Both the position numbers and the translations under genes were made by a program. From Acidobacterium sp. (GTDB lineage: Bacteria > Acidobacteriota > Terriglobia > Terriglobales > Acidobacteriaceae), in assembly GCA_003167515.1 (NCBI GenBank), contig PMSS01000069.1:1-48279 (forward strand): 48,279 nt of DNA, given 5' to 3'. The notes under the pieces are model-generated. The model saw nothing but the letters and a program-made list of their open reading frames with translations. It was not told the DNA's origin and ran no database searches. The stretch's first letter is position 1. Each line of letters begins with the position of its first letter. Shown here one piece after another: positions 1 to 9,639 of the stretch.

Positions 1-53
1 AAACGAATTAATGACTCAGGACACTAGGCAACATCGGCCTGCCAAACAAGGTC

Positions 54-320
54 ATGTTTGGAATGGTGTCCGTCGCGCAAATGATTCTGATGGGCGGGAT
101 CGATGCGTTAATCGGAATGGATATTCTAGGCATGGGCGACTTCGCCGTAACGCATTACGGCGGGAAAACGACATTTTCATTTTGTTCCCCTTCGCGAAGA
201 GAGATTGACTTCGTGACTGAACTCAAGAGGATGGGAATGTTTAGCCAGAAACCTGCGAAGAACGCATTTTGCCCTTGCGGGAGTGGCAAAAAATACAAGA
301 GCTGTCATGGCCGTGTGTAG
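54..320 (+). pseudogene. C-terminal fragment of a retropepsin-like aspartyl protease-type protein with SEC-C zinc motif
   Basis: IDALIGMDILGMGDFAVTHYGGKTTFSFCSPS resembles the C-terminal half of bacterial retropepsin-like domains; ends with SEC-C motif CPCGSGKKYKSCHG. In-frame stop at 12-14 leaves only about 100 residues; N-terminal domain absent in this frame. Confidence 0.5.
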
Positions 321-429
321 TCGCCGGTAGTGGCCGGAGTTGCGCTCCTACGGAGTGAGCATTCCGACCGCGGGGAAAGTGAGTTGTGGTGCTGCCGCCG
401 CCGCAGCTTTCTGTAAGACCCCAATCTCT

Positions 430-1161
430 TCAGCCAGCATAAAGGGAGACGGGGGCGGTGTCAGAAGTGACGCTGACGCGGTAGAGGGGATCCTCGGCGG
501 CAAGGGTTATGCTGTTGCCGGTGACCAGCGGGAGGGGTTGCGTGTAGCCCTTCGCCTGATCCCATTCGTCCTGGAAGGGGAGCTTTTTAGGGTCGTCGGC
601 AGGGGGCAGGACGACGCGCATGGGGTCCTGAGGACTGCGCGGGATGATGCCGAATTGCTTGCCGTCGACTTCGTAGCTTTTATCGATGTAGATGGAGGGC
701 AGGAACTCGAGGTTGAAGCCGGCGCGTCCGGCGAGCTTTTCGGGGAGGGGCTCGTCGAGGTTGACGCTGACGCGGACACCGCCAGGCTCGGCGGTGACCT
801 CGAGGGTGTAATCCATCTGATAGGCGGGAAAGGCGAGGTTTGCGGTGAGGCGGTTGTGGTCCTTATCGGCGTCGCGGCTTTTGAATTGGGAGACGACGTC
901 CCACTGCTCGGGCGTGGGGACGAGGCGGATGTCGCCATTGGTGGCGATGCGTTGACCGTGCAGGATGATCTGCATGGCGCCGTTCTTCTCATCGACGAAG
1001 ACGGGATGGTACGTGCTTTGGTAGAGGATGACGCTGAACCCCTGGGTGTCGAGGTAGCCGTTGTCGGTGACGTGCATTTCGGGGTCGGCGGCGAGGGCCG
1101 GCAAAGCAGCAAACAGGACGGCGAAGAGAAGAGCCTGGGGCCGCAGCGGTATGGAGGGCAT
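430..1161 (-). CDS. Secreted protein resembling the N-terminal domain of GH9-type glycoside hydrolases; probably C-terminally truncated
   Basis: Signal peptide (LRPQALLFAVLFAALPALA) then NGYLDTQGFSVILYQ...HGQRIATNGDIRLVPTPEQWD...GFNLEFLPSIYIDKSYEVDGK; ORF stops at SVSLYAG without a catalytic domain. Confidence 0.5.
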   Translation of the reverse strand: MPSIPLRPQALLFAVLFAALPALAADPEMHVTDNGYLDTQGFSVILYQSTYHPVFVDEKNGAMQIILHGQRIATNGDIRLVPTPEQWDVVSQFKSRDADKDHNRLTANLAFPAYQMDYTLEVTAEPGGVRVSVNLDEPLPEKLAGRAGFNLEFLPSIYIDKSYEVDGKQFGIIPRSPQDPMRVVLPPADDPKKLPFQDEWDQAKGYTQPLPLVTGNSITLAAEDPLYRVSVTSDTAPVSLYAG

Positions 1162-1403
1162 GAGATTGCCGGACTTTCCAGCGTTGGAGTCAGGTGCTTT
1201 CAACGCTCGCAAAAGCAGCCGTGTGGGTGGGCTGCCGGGATTGGTTGCGCGCTTCCGAGCTTTGTCCCGTGTGCGCGGAAGCCGTGGACGGGATTTTGTA
1301 TTCAACTGGAGCTTTATACACCCGGGCGCTGGAGGAGGGGCGGAGGATGTCAGATGTCATTCCATGGCTCTGGTTCGCTTTTTGCTTGTGTAGCAGGTCT
1401 CCT

Positions 1404-1703
1404 TCAGCGCTCTTTAGATTTGCGGCGCGGGGAGCGAACGATGCGCTGCATGAAGAAGTACATCGTTGCGAGGCAAAGCAAGAACACCAGCCCCATTAAG
1501 TAGCCGGGGACCCAGGCCGGAATACCCGGAATCAGGAACAGAAATGCGGTCACGAGAAACACCAAGACTGTGATGACTCCGCATTCGACGAGTCTGTTTC
1601 CAGGATTTCGCCTGAAGGTCCCCCAGAACGAAGAACCGTATAGCAAGAGAACAACCAGCCCACCAGCAATTGTTTGCCACGCATTGGAGGGCAGACTCAT
1701 CAT
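1404..1703 (-). CDS. Small membrane protein (about 99 aa)
   Basis: MMSLPSNAWQTIAGGLVVLLLYGSS...; three hydrophobic segments; start overlaps upstream GH78 stop (ATGA). Confidence 0.6.
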   Translation of the reverse strand: MMSLPSNAWQTIAGGLVVLLLYGSSFWGTFRRNPGNRLVECGVITVLVFLVTAFLFLIPGIPAWVPGYLMGLVFLLCLATMYFFMQRIVRSPRRKSKER

Positions 1704-4174
1704 TCGCGGATCTCGTAGTGGCCCGGGGTGAGATGGAGGGACAGGCGGGAGCCATTTTCGGTTGGGGTACCGGAGGTTGAGGTTCCGTTGACCTGGATGT
1801 GATCCGTGCCGGATTTGACTGGGAAGAGGATGGTGGCTTCGACTCCTTCGGGAATGTCGATGGTGGCGCGGAGGGCTTGGTTCTCTTTGCCCTTGCCCTC
1901 TTTGTGCATGTCGACTTTGATGAGGCCGTGGGGGGTGGGTTCGGCTCCGCGTGCCCAGTCCAGATCGGCCAGCTCGGGGCGGATGGTGGTTTCTTTGAAG
2001 CCGGCTGCTGTGGGGTAGATGCCGAGCACCTGCTCCATGAGCCACCAGGCGGGGGCGCTCGACCAGCCGTGGGCGAGAGAGATGCGGTAGCCTGCGGTGT
2101 CGTCGGCCTGGAGATCGACGTGGGGATCGTCCTTGGGCCAGGCTGGGTCGTAGGCTTCCCAGAAGCTGGTCGCGCCTTCTTTGATCATGCCGCCCCAGTA
2201 CTCGCGAATCCAGGCAAGGGCCGCGTCGCGATGGCCGGTACGGGCGAGCGCATCGAGCACATAGGAGCCGTAGTAGGGGGAGATGACGTCGGGGCGCCAG
2301 GTGGGCTTGCCGACGTTCGAGAGCACGTTCTGCCAGATGGATGCGTACTGATCGGTGGTGGCGACGCCGGAGATGATGGCCATGGCGTTGGTTTGCCAGC
2401 GGGGGCCGAAGGATCCGTTGGCGAATTGCGCGGACTGGCTGGCTTTGGCGAGTTGGTCGGCGCGCTGGGTGAAGTGGTCGGCGTTCTGGGTGTCGCCGAG
2501 TTCCTGGAGGAGGCGCACGCCAGCTCGGTAGGCGCGGACGTATTCGAGGGTGGTGGCGGCGCGTGTTTCGGCGGTGGCTCCGTTGAGGTCGAGGGCCCAG
2601 TCAACGTAGAGCCACTCATTGGTGTGGTTGATGAAGTTGTTCTGGGCGTCGAAATCCTGGTCCATGAAGCGGAGCAGTCCAACGATTTGATCGTGCATGG
2701 AGGAGAGGTATTCTTTGCGGCCGGTGTGCAGGTAGTAGTGCTCGAGTTCGGTGAACCAGTAGGAGGAGTAGCCTGGAATGCCGTTGACGTGTTCCTTAAT
2801 CGGCAGCGGGCCGATGAGGCGGGTGAGCGTGTCTTCGATGAGGAACTGGTCGGCGAAGACGTCGTCGATGACGCGTCCGCTGACGTCGGTGTCGCCCATC
2901 CAGCGGCCGCGATCGCGCTTGGGGGCGTCCCATATGTCGTCCTGCATGCAGAGATGGCTGGTGTAAGCGCCGGTTTCCCAGATGCGGTTGAGGAGCGGGT
3001 CGGAGGACTCAAAGGAGCCCTGGTAGTGGACCGGGTAGTAGATGTCTTCGAGGCGGATGGTCTTGAAGCGCAGGATGTGCGGGCCTGCGAGAAAGCGGAC
3101 GCGGGCGTAGCGGAAGGCGGATTTGGGGCCGACACCGGCGCCGTGCGGAGGGAGATGCAGGAGGTCGACGCCGAGGTAGGGCTCGTCATTCACCTCACCG
3201 AGCGATTCGCCATAGGCAATGGAGACAGTGATGGGACCGTCGGAGTCGGAGATGAGCTGGAGGCGGCCGGTGACTTCGCGGCCGAAGTCGAGGGTGATGT
3301 AGGGGACCTCGTCGTCCATGGTGTAACGGCCTTCGGGAGGGAGTGTGACGTAGAACTCGTGAGCAGGGTCGGGATCATAGCCTTGGCGGGAAAGCGTGTC
3401 GGCGAACATCATGACGCTGTGACCGTAATAGAAGTCGTGAACGGTAACAGCGCCGAGATAGGTATGGGCGAGGAAGGGCGAGACGCCTTCATAACCGGGC
3501 CAGTCGTAGAGGCCGGCGTCGTCGTTCCACTGGAGGAAGTCGATGTTGCTCTCGATGCCGCCGCGGGCGATGACGGCAGGCCAGGAGCTGTCGTCGAAAT
3601 TCGCGGCTTCCCACCCTTTCACGTGCTCGGTTGAAACTTTCCAGCCGGGACCGCTGATGAGGAGCGCGGGAGCGAGGACGCCGGGAGATGCGGGGACGAT
3701 TTTAGCGACCAGCTCGGATCCGCGAGAGGCTTCGATGCCGATGTCGTTGTCGCCGGGTTGCAGGAGCTTCGCGATGGACAACGCGAAGACCTGAGATTTG
3801 AGCCGGGAATAGCGATCGCGCGTGAACTGACCGGCGAGGCCGCCGTTGATGAAGACATTCGCGGAGCCTGGACCCGCGAGATAAAGGGTGGCCTCCTGGG
3901 GAACCGTGTCGAGGTGCACATGCACCCGGAAATATCGCACCGCAGCGGGCTTGCCTTCATCGTTGTCGGAGCCTTCGGGCTTGTTCTCTCGGCTCCAGAT
4001 GTATTGCTCGGGGAGAGGCTGGTGGAAGGAGGAGAAGAGGACGGGATTCTCGATGGAGCGGGTGGGGTCGAGCTGGCCGAGGGGTGGCGTGTCCGGCGTT
4101 GCCTGGGCTTTCAATATAGAGGGGGTGGGGCAGGCGGCGAGCAGAAGCAGCGACAGGAGGGCGGAACGGCGCAT
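1700..4174 (-). CDS. Alpha-L-rhamnosidase-like glycoside hydrolase (GH78 type)
   Basis: Signal peptide; QDDIWDAPKRDRGRWMGDTDVSGRV and six-hairpin glycosidase features; ORF may start at 4192. Confidence 0.8.
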   Translation of the reverse strand: MRRSALLSLLLLAACPTPSILKAQATPDTPPLGQLDPTRSIENPVLFSSFHQPLPEQYIWSRENKPEGSDNDEGKPAAVRYFRVHVHLDTVPQEATLYLAGPGSANVFINGGLAGQFTRDRYSRLKSQVFALSIAKLLQPGDNDIGIEASRGSELVAKIVPASPGVLAPALLISGPGWKVSTEHVKGWEAANFDDSSWPAVIARGGIESNIDFLQWNDDAGLYDWPGYEGVSPFLAHTYLGAVTVHDFYYGHSVMMFADTLSRQGYDPDPAHEFYVTLPPEGRYTMDDEVPYITLDFGREVTGRLQLISDSDGPITVSIAYGESLGEVNDEPYLGVDLLHLPPHGAGVGPKSAFRYARVRFLAGPHILRFKTIRLEDIYYPVHYQGSFESSDPLLNRIWETGAYTSHLCMQDDIWDAPKRDRGRWMGDTDVSGRVIDDVFADQFLIEDTLTRLIGPLPIKEHVNGIPGYSSYWFTELEHYYLHTGRKEYLSSMHDQIVGLLRFMDQDFDAQNNFINHTNEWLYVDWALDLNGATAETRAATTLEYVRAYRAGVRLLQELGDTQNADHFTQRADQLAKASQSAQFANGSFGPRWQTNAMAIISGVATTDQYASIWQNVLSNVGKPTWRPDVISPYYGSYVLDALARTGHRDAALAWIREYWGGMIKEGATSFWEAYDPAWPKDDPHVDLQADDTAGYRISLAHGWSSAPAWWLMEQVLGIYPTAAGFKETTIRPELADLDWARGAEPTPHGLIKVDMHKEGKGKENQALRATIDIPEGVEATILFPVKSGTDHIQVNGTSTSGTPTENGSRLSLHLTPGHYEIRE

Positions 4175-4472
4175 GGTGGGATGCTCCTTCATGCGGGGAG
4201 TGTTGGACGCAAGAGCCGAAGTTATGCGCTGCGGGGTGGGTTGTCAATTGGGTGGGGGTGTCGTGATACTCTCATGGCTCCTGAGGGATAACGGGCCGCT
4301 GCGCTGTGGGATCCAGATGCGGGCTTGCGGCGAGCGGCTGGCCGCGGGCAACCCGAAGTTCCTCTTCCCTTCCCCATAGCGGTTCGCGGACTTCTTTGCG
4401 GGCCTCCCTTGCGCGATGCGCGGAGTTCAACCTGAACGTGGTCGTTAACCGCTCCCCCGGAAAAGACAAACC

Positions 4473-4976
4473 ATGATCCTCGGAATGATTCTTGGAATGA
4501 GTCTCGCCCGATTCACGCAGTTCCACGTGGCGATCAGCATTTTTGCGATTGGCGCGGGATTTCTGGCGGTTTTTGGCATGCTGGCTGCGAAGCGATTGCC
4601 GCTGCTGACGGCGCTTTTTCTGATCACGACAGCGGCGACGAGTATCACAGGATTCATGTTTCCCTACCACGGCGTGACACCGGGGATCGTGGTCGGGATC
4701 TTGTCGTTGATTGTTCTGCTTTTCGCGGTGGTTGCCCTCTACGGCGGGCATCTGGCGGGAGGCTGGCGCGGGACGTATGTGATCACAGCGATTCTGGCGC
4801 TTTATCTGAACTTTTTCGTGCTGATCGCACAGTCGTTTGAGAAGGTGCCGGCGCTGCATGCACTGGCGCCGACGGGGAAGGAGATGCCGTTCAAGGTGGC
4901 GGAACTGGTGGCGCTGGTTGTTTTTGTGCTGCTGACCATCGTGTCGTACCGGAGGTTTCATCCGAAGGTGGATTGA
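4473..4976 (+). CDS. Small integral membrane protein, unknown function
   Basis: 167 aa, four to five hydrophobic helices. Confidence 0.65.
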   Translation: MILGMILGMSLARFTQFHVAISIFAIGAGFLAVFGMLAAKRLPLLTALFLITTAATSITGFMFPYHGVTPGIVVGILSLIVLLFAVVALYGGHLAGGWRGTYVITAILALYLNFFVLIAQSFEKVPALHALAPTGKEMPFKVAELVALVVFVLLTIVSYRRFHPKVD

Positions 4977-5806
4977 GCGACGCCAAAGGCGCTGATGACC
5001 TTCGTGTCTGGCGGATGGGTGCGGCAGCACGGTGGAACGCGCTAGGATGTAGGGTGGTCGAGCGGGGCGAGAACGGACACCGGGAGCGGGCTGTGGTCTG
5101 CCTGTCCGGGGGAATGGATTCGTGTGTGTGCGCCGCGCTGGCGGCGCGCGAATACGATGCCTACGCTCTGCACTGCAGCTATGGTCAGCGCACGGAGGAG
5201 CGGGAGCTCGAGGCGGCGCATGGAGTGGCCGATGCGCTGGGGTTTCGCGATTTTCTACGGCTGCGACTCGATCTGTTCCGGCGCATCGGCGGATCGGCAC
5301 TGACGGACGCGCGGATTCAGGTGCCGGAAGCAGCGGCAAGCGGGGCGGGGATTGGCGCGGAGATTCCGGTCACTTACGTTCCGTTTCGCAACGCGCATTT
5401 TCTGGCGGCTGCGGTGAGCTGGGCCGAGGTGCTGGGCGCGAGAACGGTGTTCATAGGGGCGGTGGAGCAGGACAGCTCCGGTTACCCGGATTGCCGGCCG
5501 GAGTATTACGCGGCGTTTCAGGAGCTGATTCGCAGAGGAACGCGCGACGGCGACATCGTTATGAGGACGCCGCTCATCCATATGCGGAAGAAGGAGATCG
5601 TGGCGCTTGGGCTTGAACTGGCCGCGCCACTGGATTTAACGTGGTCATGCTATTCGGGGCAGGAGGCTGCGTGCGGTGTGTGCGAGAGCTGCGTGCTGCG
5701 TCTGCGCGCCTTCGAGCAGGCCGGAGTGAAGGATCCGATCCGTTACGCGAAGAGGTGGGATTCGTTAACGGGAACGGGGGAGACAAGTCAGGAGGGCGCG
5801 GCATAA
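4973..5806 (+). CDS. queC: 7-cyano-7-deazaguanine synthase QueC
   Basis: PP-loop VVCLSGGMDS; HCSYGQRTEERELEAA; VPFRNAHFLAAA; C-terminal zinc site CYSGQEAACGVCESC. Start uncertain (TTG 4973, ATG 5015 or GTG about 5092). Confidence 0.9.
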   Translation: MSDAKGADDLRVWRMGAAARWNALGCRVVERGENGHRERAVVCLSGGMDSCVCAALAAREYDAYALHCSYGQRTEERELEAAHGVADALGFRDFLRLRLDLFRRIGGSALTDARIQVPEAAASGAGIGAEIPVTYVPFRNAHFLAAAVSWAEVLGARTVFIGAVEQDSSGYPDCRPEYYAAFQELIRRGTRDGDIVMRTPLIHMRKKEIVALGLELAAPLDLTWSCYSGQEAACGVCESCVLRLRAFEQAGVKDPIRYAKRWDSLTGTGETSQEGAA

Positions 5807-5834
5807 CCGCGCCCTCCAACAGAGAGGAATAATT

Positions 5835-6968
5835 ATGAGGAGAGCGAACATTTGGCCACGCCTGACGATGGCCGCTTTACTTGCCGCAGCGCTGCCGCTG
5901 TCGGCGCCCTATATCGGAGCTCAAACCGCCGGCGCAACGGCGAAAATCCACGGACAGGTGATCGATCCGACCGGCGCACCGATGATTGGAGGTGGGACGA
6001 TCTCTCTTTACGAGGGCGGCATGACCTCGCCGAACCAGGAAGCGAAATACACGTTTCCGGTGGACACCGAGGGGAACTACAAAGGCGAAGTGGCCCCCGG
6101 CACGTATACGATCGCTTTCCGTAAGCCTGACACGCCGAAGGATAAAGTGGTGGATCAGATCGACGGCGTGAAGGTGGTGGCGGGCACCGATACGGAGCAG
6201 AATGACGATCTGTCGCGGCCGGATTACATAAAAATCCTGACACCGGAGCAACGCAAGGCGCTTGAGGAGACGAAGGCGAAGAACGCGAGCATTCTGAAGG
6301 AGAATTCGCAAATCAAGAACCTGAACGCCGACCTGGCGAAGGCACGGCAGGACGACAAAGACAAGAATTATGCGGATGCCGCGGCTCTGATGCAGAAAGA
6401 TGCGACCCTGAAGCCGGACGCTGCCGTGTTATGGGTGGAACTGGGACTGGCGCAGCGTGGGCTGAAGCAATGGTCGGACGCCGAGACCTCGTTGCAGAAG
6501 GGTTTGGCGCTGGATCAGGCTGGGAAGAAGCCGGATCCGAATATGCAGGGCGCGGCGAATGACGCGCTGGGCGAAGCGCTGGCATCGGATGGGAAAATTC
6601 CTGAGTCGCAGGCAGCCTACGATGCCGCCGGAAAAGTGAATCCCGCGAGCGCAGGGATGTACTACCAGAACGAGACGATCGTGATGCAGCGCATCGGGCA
6701 GACAGACGCAACGGTGGCATCCGCGGACAAGGCGATTGCGGCCGATCCGAAGCGGCCAATTCCTTATTACCTGAAGGGGCAGGCGCTGATCAGCAAAGCG
6801 ACGGTCGATTCGAAGACGGGGAAGATCGTGGCGCCGCCGGGATGCCAGGAGGCTTATCAGAAGTATCTGGAGCTGGATCCAACTGGACCGTTCGCGGCCG
6901 ACGCGAAACAGGTGCTGACAGAGATGAACCAGACGCCGTCAAGCGCTAAGGCTTCGAAGAAACACTAA
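5835..6968 (+). CDS. Secreted carboxypeptidase-regulatory-like plus TPR protein
   Basis: Signal peptide; IHGQVIDPTGAPMIGGGTISLYEGG domain; C-terminal TPR-like helices. Confidence 0.75.
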   Translation: MRRANIWPRLTMAALLAAALPLSAPYIGAQTAGATAKIHGQVIDPTGAPMIGGGTISLYEGGMTSPNQEAKYTFPVDTEGNYKGEVAPGTYTIAFRKPDTPKDKVVDQIDGVKVVAGTDTEQNDDLSRPDYIKILTPEQRKALEETKAKNASILKENSQIKNLNADLAKARQDDKDKNYADAAALMQKDATLKPDAAVLWVELGLAQRGLKQWSDAETSLQKGLALDQAGKKPDPNMQGAANDALGEALASDGKIPESQAAYDAAGKVNPASAGMYYQNETIVMQRIGQTDATVASADKAIAADPKRPIPYYLKGQALISKATVDSKTGKIVAPPGCQEAYQKYLELDPTGPFAADAKQVLTEMNQTPSSAKASKKH

Positions 6969-6984
6969 CTCTCAGGACGGAGCG

Positions 6985-7036
6985 AAAAAGAGCGCCGGTT
7001 CCCGCAGATTGCGAGGCGGGGACGGCGCTCTTTTAT
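6985..7036 (+). terminator. Rho-independent terminator after the TPR gene
   Basis: AAAAGAGCGCCG ... CGGCGCTCTTTT perfect 12-bp stem (6986-6997 / 7023-7034) with inner CCCGC/GCGGG pairing, followed by ATTTT. Confidence 0.75.
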
Positions 7037-7049
7037 TTTGCGACAATCG

Positions 7050-8303
7050 ATGCGGATGAGCGGTGAGTCGCCAACCATGGTGCTGAGTTATGACGAGGCT
7101 GCCGCCGTGGTGCGGCGTGAGGCGGAGCTGGCGGTTGCGGGAAGGCATCGGGCGGTGGAGCGGGTTCCCTTGCGTGGGGCGGCCGGGCGCGTGCTGGCGG
7201 AGGCGGTGGTTGCGGATCGGGATCAGCCGCCGTTTGACCGCTCGACGCGGGATGGATTCGCCTGCCGGGCTGGGGAGTTGCAGGCGGGTGCGCTGCGGGT
7301 GGCGGGGCAGATGCGCGCGGGCGAGGCGTGGAGGGGCGGCGCGATCGGGCCGGGCGAAGCGATTGAGATTATGACCGGGGCGGCAGTGCCTCCGGGCGCC
7401 GACTGCGTGGTGATGGTGGAGCACGTCGCCGTTGCCGATGGGCAAGTGAGCCTGGCGGGGGCACGCCCGATGGCGTCCGGGCTGGCGTCGGGGGAGAACA
7501 TTGTGCCGGCCGGGGCCGAGGCGCGTATGGGAGATGTTGTGATCCCGGTGGGACGGCGACTGGGGGCGACGGAAATTGCCGCAGCGGCTGCTTGTGGGGC
7601 AGCGGTGCTGCCGGTTTTCGCCAGGCCGAAGGTGGCGATCCTGTCAACGGGGGATGAACTGGTGGACGTGGCGGAGAAGCCGCTGGCGCATCAGATTCGT
7701 AACTCAAACAGTTACTCATTGGCGGCGCAGGTGGGGGCGGCGGGAGGCGAGCCGGTGATTCTTGCCGTCGTGCGGGACGACAGAGTGGAGACGGAGCAGG
7801 CGATTCGAGAGGCTTTGAGCTGCGATCTGGTGCTGCTGACGGGTGGCGTGTCGATGGGGAAGTTTGATTTCGTGGAGCAGGCGCTGGTCGTCTTGGGCGC
7901 GGAGTTTTTCTTTACGGGGGCGCTGATTCAGCCGGGCAAGCCCGTGGTCTTTGGAAAACTGCCGGGGGCTTATTTTTTTGGGTTGCCGGGTAATCCGATA
8001 TCGACCATTGTGACGTTTGCGCTGTTCGCGGCACCGCTGTTGCGCGCGCTGGGCGGCGAGAGCCAGGGCGGGCCGCGCTTTGGGATGGCTCGACTGGATG
8101 AGGATGTACGGGTGAAGCCTGGGCTCACGCGCTTTTTGCCGGCGCAGGTGGAGAGCGATGTTCGCGGCGCGCGGTTGCGGCGGATTGGGTGGCAGGGTTC
8201 GGGGGATTTGGCTGCAGCCGCACAGGCGAATGGGTTTCTGGTGGTGCCGGAGACGACGGAGCGGATGACGGCCGGGGAAATTGTAACGGTGATTGAGATT
8301 TAA
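7050..8303 (+). CDS. moeA: Molybdopterin molybdenumtransferase MoeA
   Basis: DQPPFDRSTRDGFA; EIMTGAAVPPGADCVVMVE; ILSTGDELV; LLTGGVSMGKFDFV; FGLPGNPIS. Confidence 0.92.
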   Translation: MRMSGESPTMVLSYDEAAAVVRREAELAVAGRHRAVERVPLRGAAGRVLAEAVVADRDQPPFDRSTRDGFACRAGELQAGALRVAGQMRAGEAWRGGAIGPGEAIEIMTGAAVPPGADCVVMVEHVAVADGQVSLAGARPMASGLASGENIVPAGAEARMGDVVIPVGRRLGATEIAAAAACGAAVLPVFARPKVAILSTGDELVDVAEKPLAHQIRNSNSYSLAAQVGAAGGEPVILAVVRDDRVETEQAIREALSCDLVLLTGGVSMGKFDFVEQALVVLGAEFFFTGALIQPGKPVVFGKLPGAYFFGLPGNPISTIVTFALFAAPLLRALGGESQGGPRFGMARLDEDVRVKPGLTRFLPAQVESDVRGARLRRIGWQGSGDLAAAAQANGFLVVPETTERMTAGEIVTVIEI

Positions 8304-8343
8304 GTGGAGCCGGTAGCCGGGAGCCGGGAGCACGCAGACCCCG

Positions 8344-9171
8344 TCAGTCGAGCCGGTAAGCGCGGGCGGCGGTGTCGTGGAAGAGAGCCTGGCGTTCGGC
8401 GGCGGAAAGCGTTTGGGCGAAGCGTTCGACGGTGCGGACCCAGTTAGCGTAGGTGATGGCGACGCGGCAGACGGGCCAGTCGGAGCCGAACATGAGACGC
8501 GCGGGACCGAAGGCCGCGAGTGCGGCTTCAACGTAGGGCAGGATTTGTTCATAGGTCCAGGCGGCGTAGTCCGCTTCGGTGACCACTCCGGAAAGTTTGC
8601 AGAAGACGTTGGGGCGTTGTGCGAGCTGGACCAGGTTGCGCGCCCATGGTTCGAATTCGCCTGCGCGAATGGGGGGCTTGGCGATGTGATCGAGGACGAA
8701 GACCTGGTTCGGGTGGCGATCGACGAAGCGGATGGCGGCGGGCAGCTGGTGATGGACGATGAGGATGTCGTAGGCGAGATTTCGGTTGCGGAGCTGCGCG
8801 ATGCCGGCGTTGAAGTCGGGGCCGTGCATGTATTCGTCGGGCTCGCCCTGCAGGACGTGGCGAACCGATTTCAGAGCGGGGTCGGCCGCGAGGCGGTCGA
8901 GCACGTCGCCGAGGGCGGGGTCGATGAGGGGGACCCAGCCGACGACGCCGGCGATCCAGGAGTGAGCCGCAGCCATCGCCAACAGCCACTCGGTCTCGGC
9001 GAGGGTCTGGCGCGCCTGCACAGAGACAACGCGGTCGATGCCGGCGGTGGCGATTTCGTGCGCAAGGTCACTGGGGAGAAAATCGCGGCGGATGGACGCC
9101 ATGGCGTCGTCGATCCAGCCATACTCCGCGGAGGTGTAGCGCCAGAAGTGATGGTGCGCGTCGATGCGCAT
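8344..9171 (-). CDS. Amidohydrolase family protein, L-fuconolactonase-like
   Basis: MRIDAHHHFWRY N-terminus; VLDHIAKPPIRAG; MFGSDWPVC near the C-terminus. Confidence 0.85.
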   Translation of the reverse strand: MRIDAHHHFWRYTSAEYGWIDDAMASIRRDFLPSDLAHEIATAGIDRVVSVQARQTLAETEWLLAMAAAHSWIAGVVGWVPLIDPALGDVLDRLAADPALKSVRHVLQGEPDEYMHGPDFNAGIAQLRNRNLAYDILIVHHQLPAAIRFVDRHPNQVFVLDHIAKPPIRAGEFEPWARNLVQLAQRPNVFCKLSGVVTEADYAAWTYEQILPYVEAALAAFGPARLMFGSDWPVCRVAITYANWVRTVERFAQTLSAAERQALFHDTAARAYRLD

Positions 9172-9639
9172 AGGGCTCGGTGCGATTGTAGCCGCGGCAT
9201 AACGGATACCAAAAACAAGCAGCGAGGCCGCATCGGCGATGTTCATACCGCCAGGCCAGGCTGGCCTTCGCCTGGTTTGGGTGTGGCGTAAGGTTTGGTG
9301 CGGGGTTGGATTTGGATGTGGGGCTGGTTGGTGGGCATCCTCATGCGCGGTTCGGAACGGAAGTCCATCGCACTCCCGAAGCTGAGGGCATGGCAGGAGC
9401 CATGTTTTTTCCGCACGCTGTAAAGCTGTGCCCCTTCAGGACAGCCGAGTTTTTCAGCAGACTGTGAAGTCGCGGCAAACCACCGAACAGTTCTTTAGCG
9501 AGCTTCAGAGACAGGACGCTAGTGGCCTGTCGCTAAAAAATCGTTCCTGGTAGAGATCCCAACCGCCCCCCGGTCTCAAGAGCGAAACGTGGGGCACCCG
9601 ATTTCGCGGCAACGTGAACGAAATCCCTGGTCCACCAGG

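Noticed and set aside
340-1503. 387-aa plus-strand ORF
   Set aside because: Shadow ORF opposite the GH9-like gene; no recognisable domain.
1799-3634. Long plus-strand ORF (611 aa) opposite the GH78 gene
   Set aside because: Antisense shadow ORF in GC-rich DNA; Gly/Val/Asp-biased translation with no domain signature, while the minus strand has clear homology.
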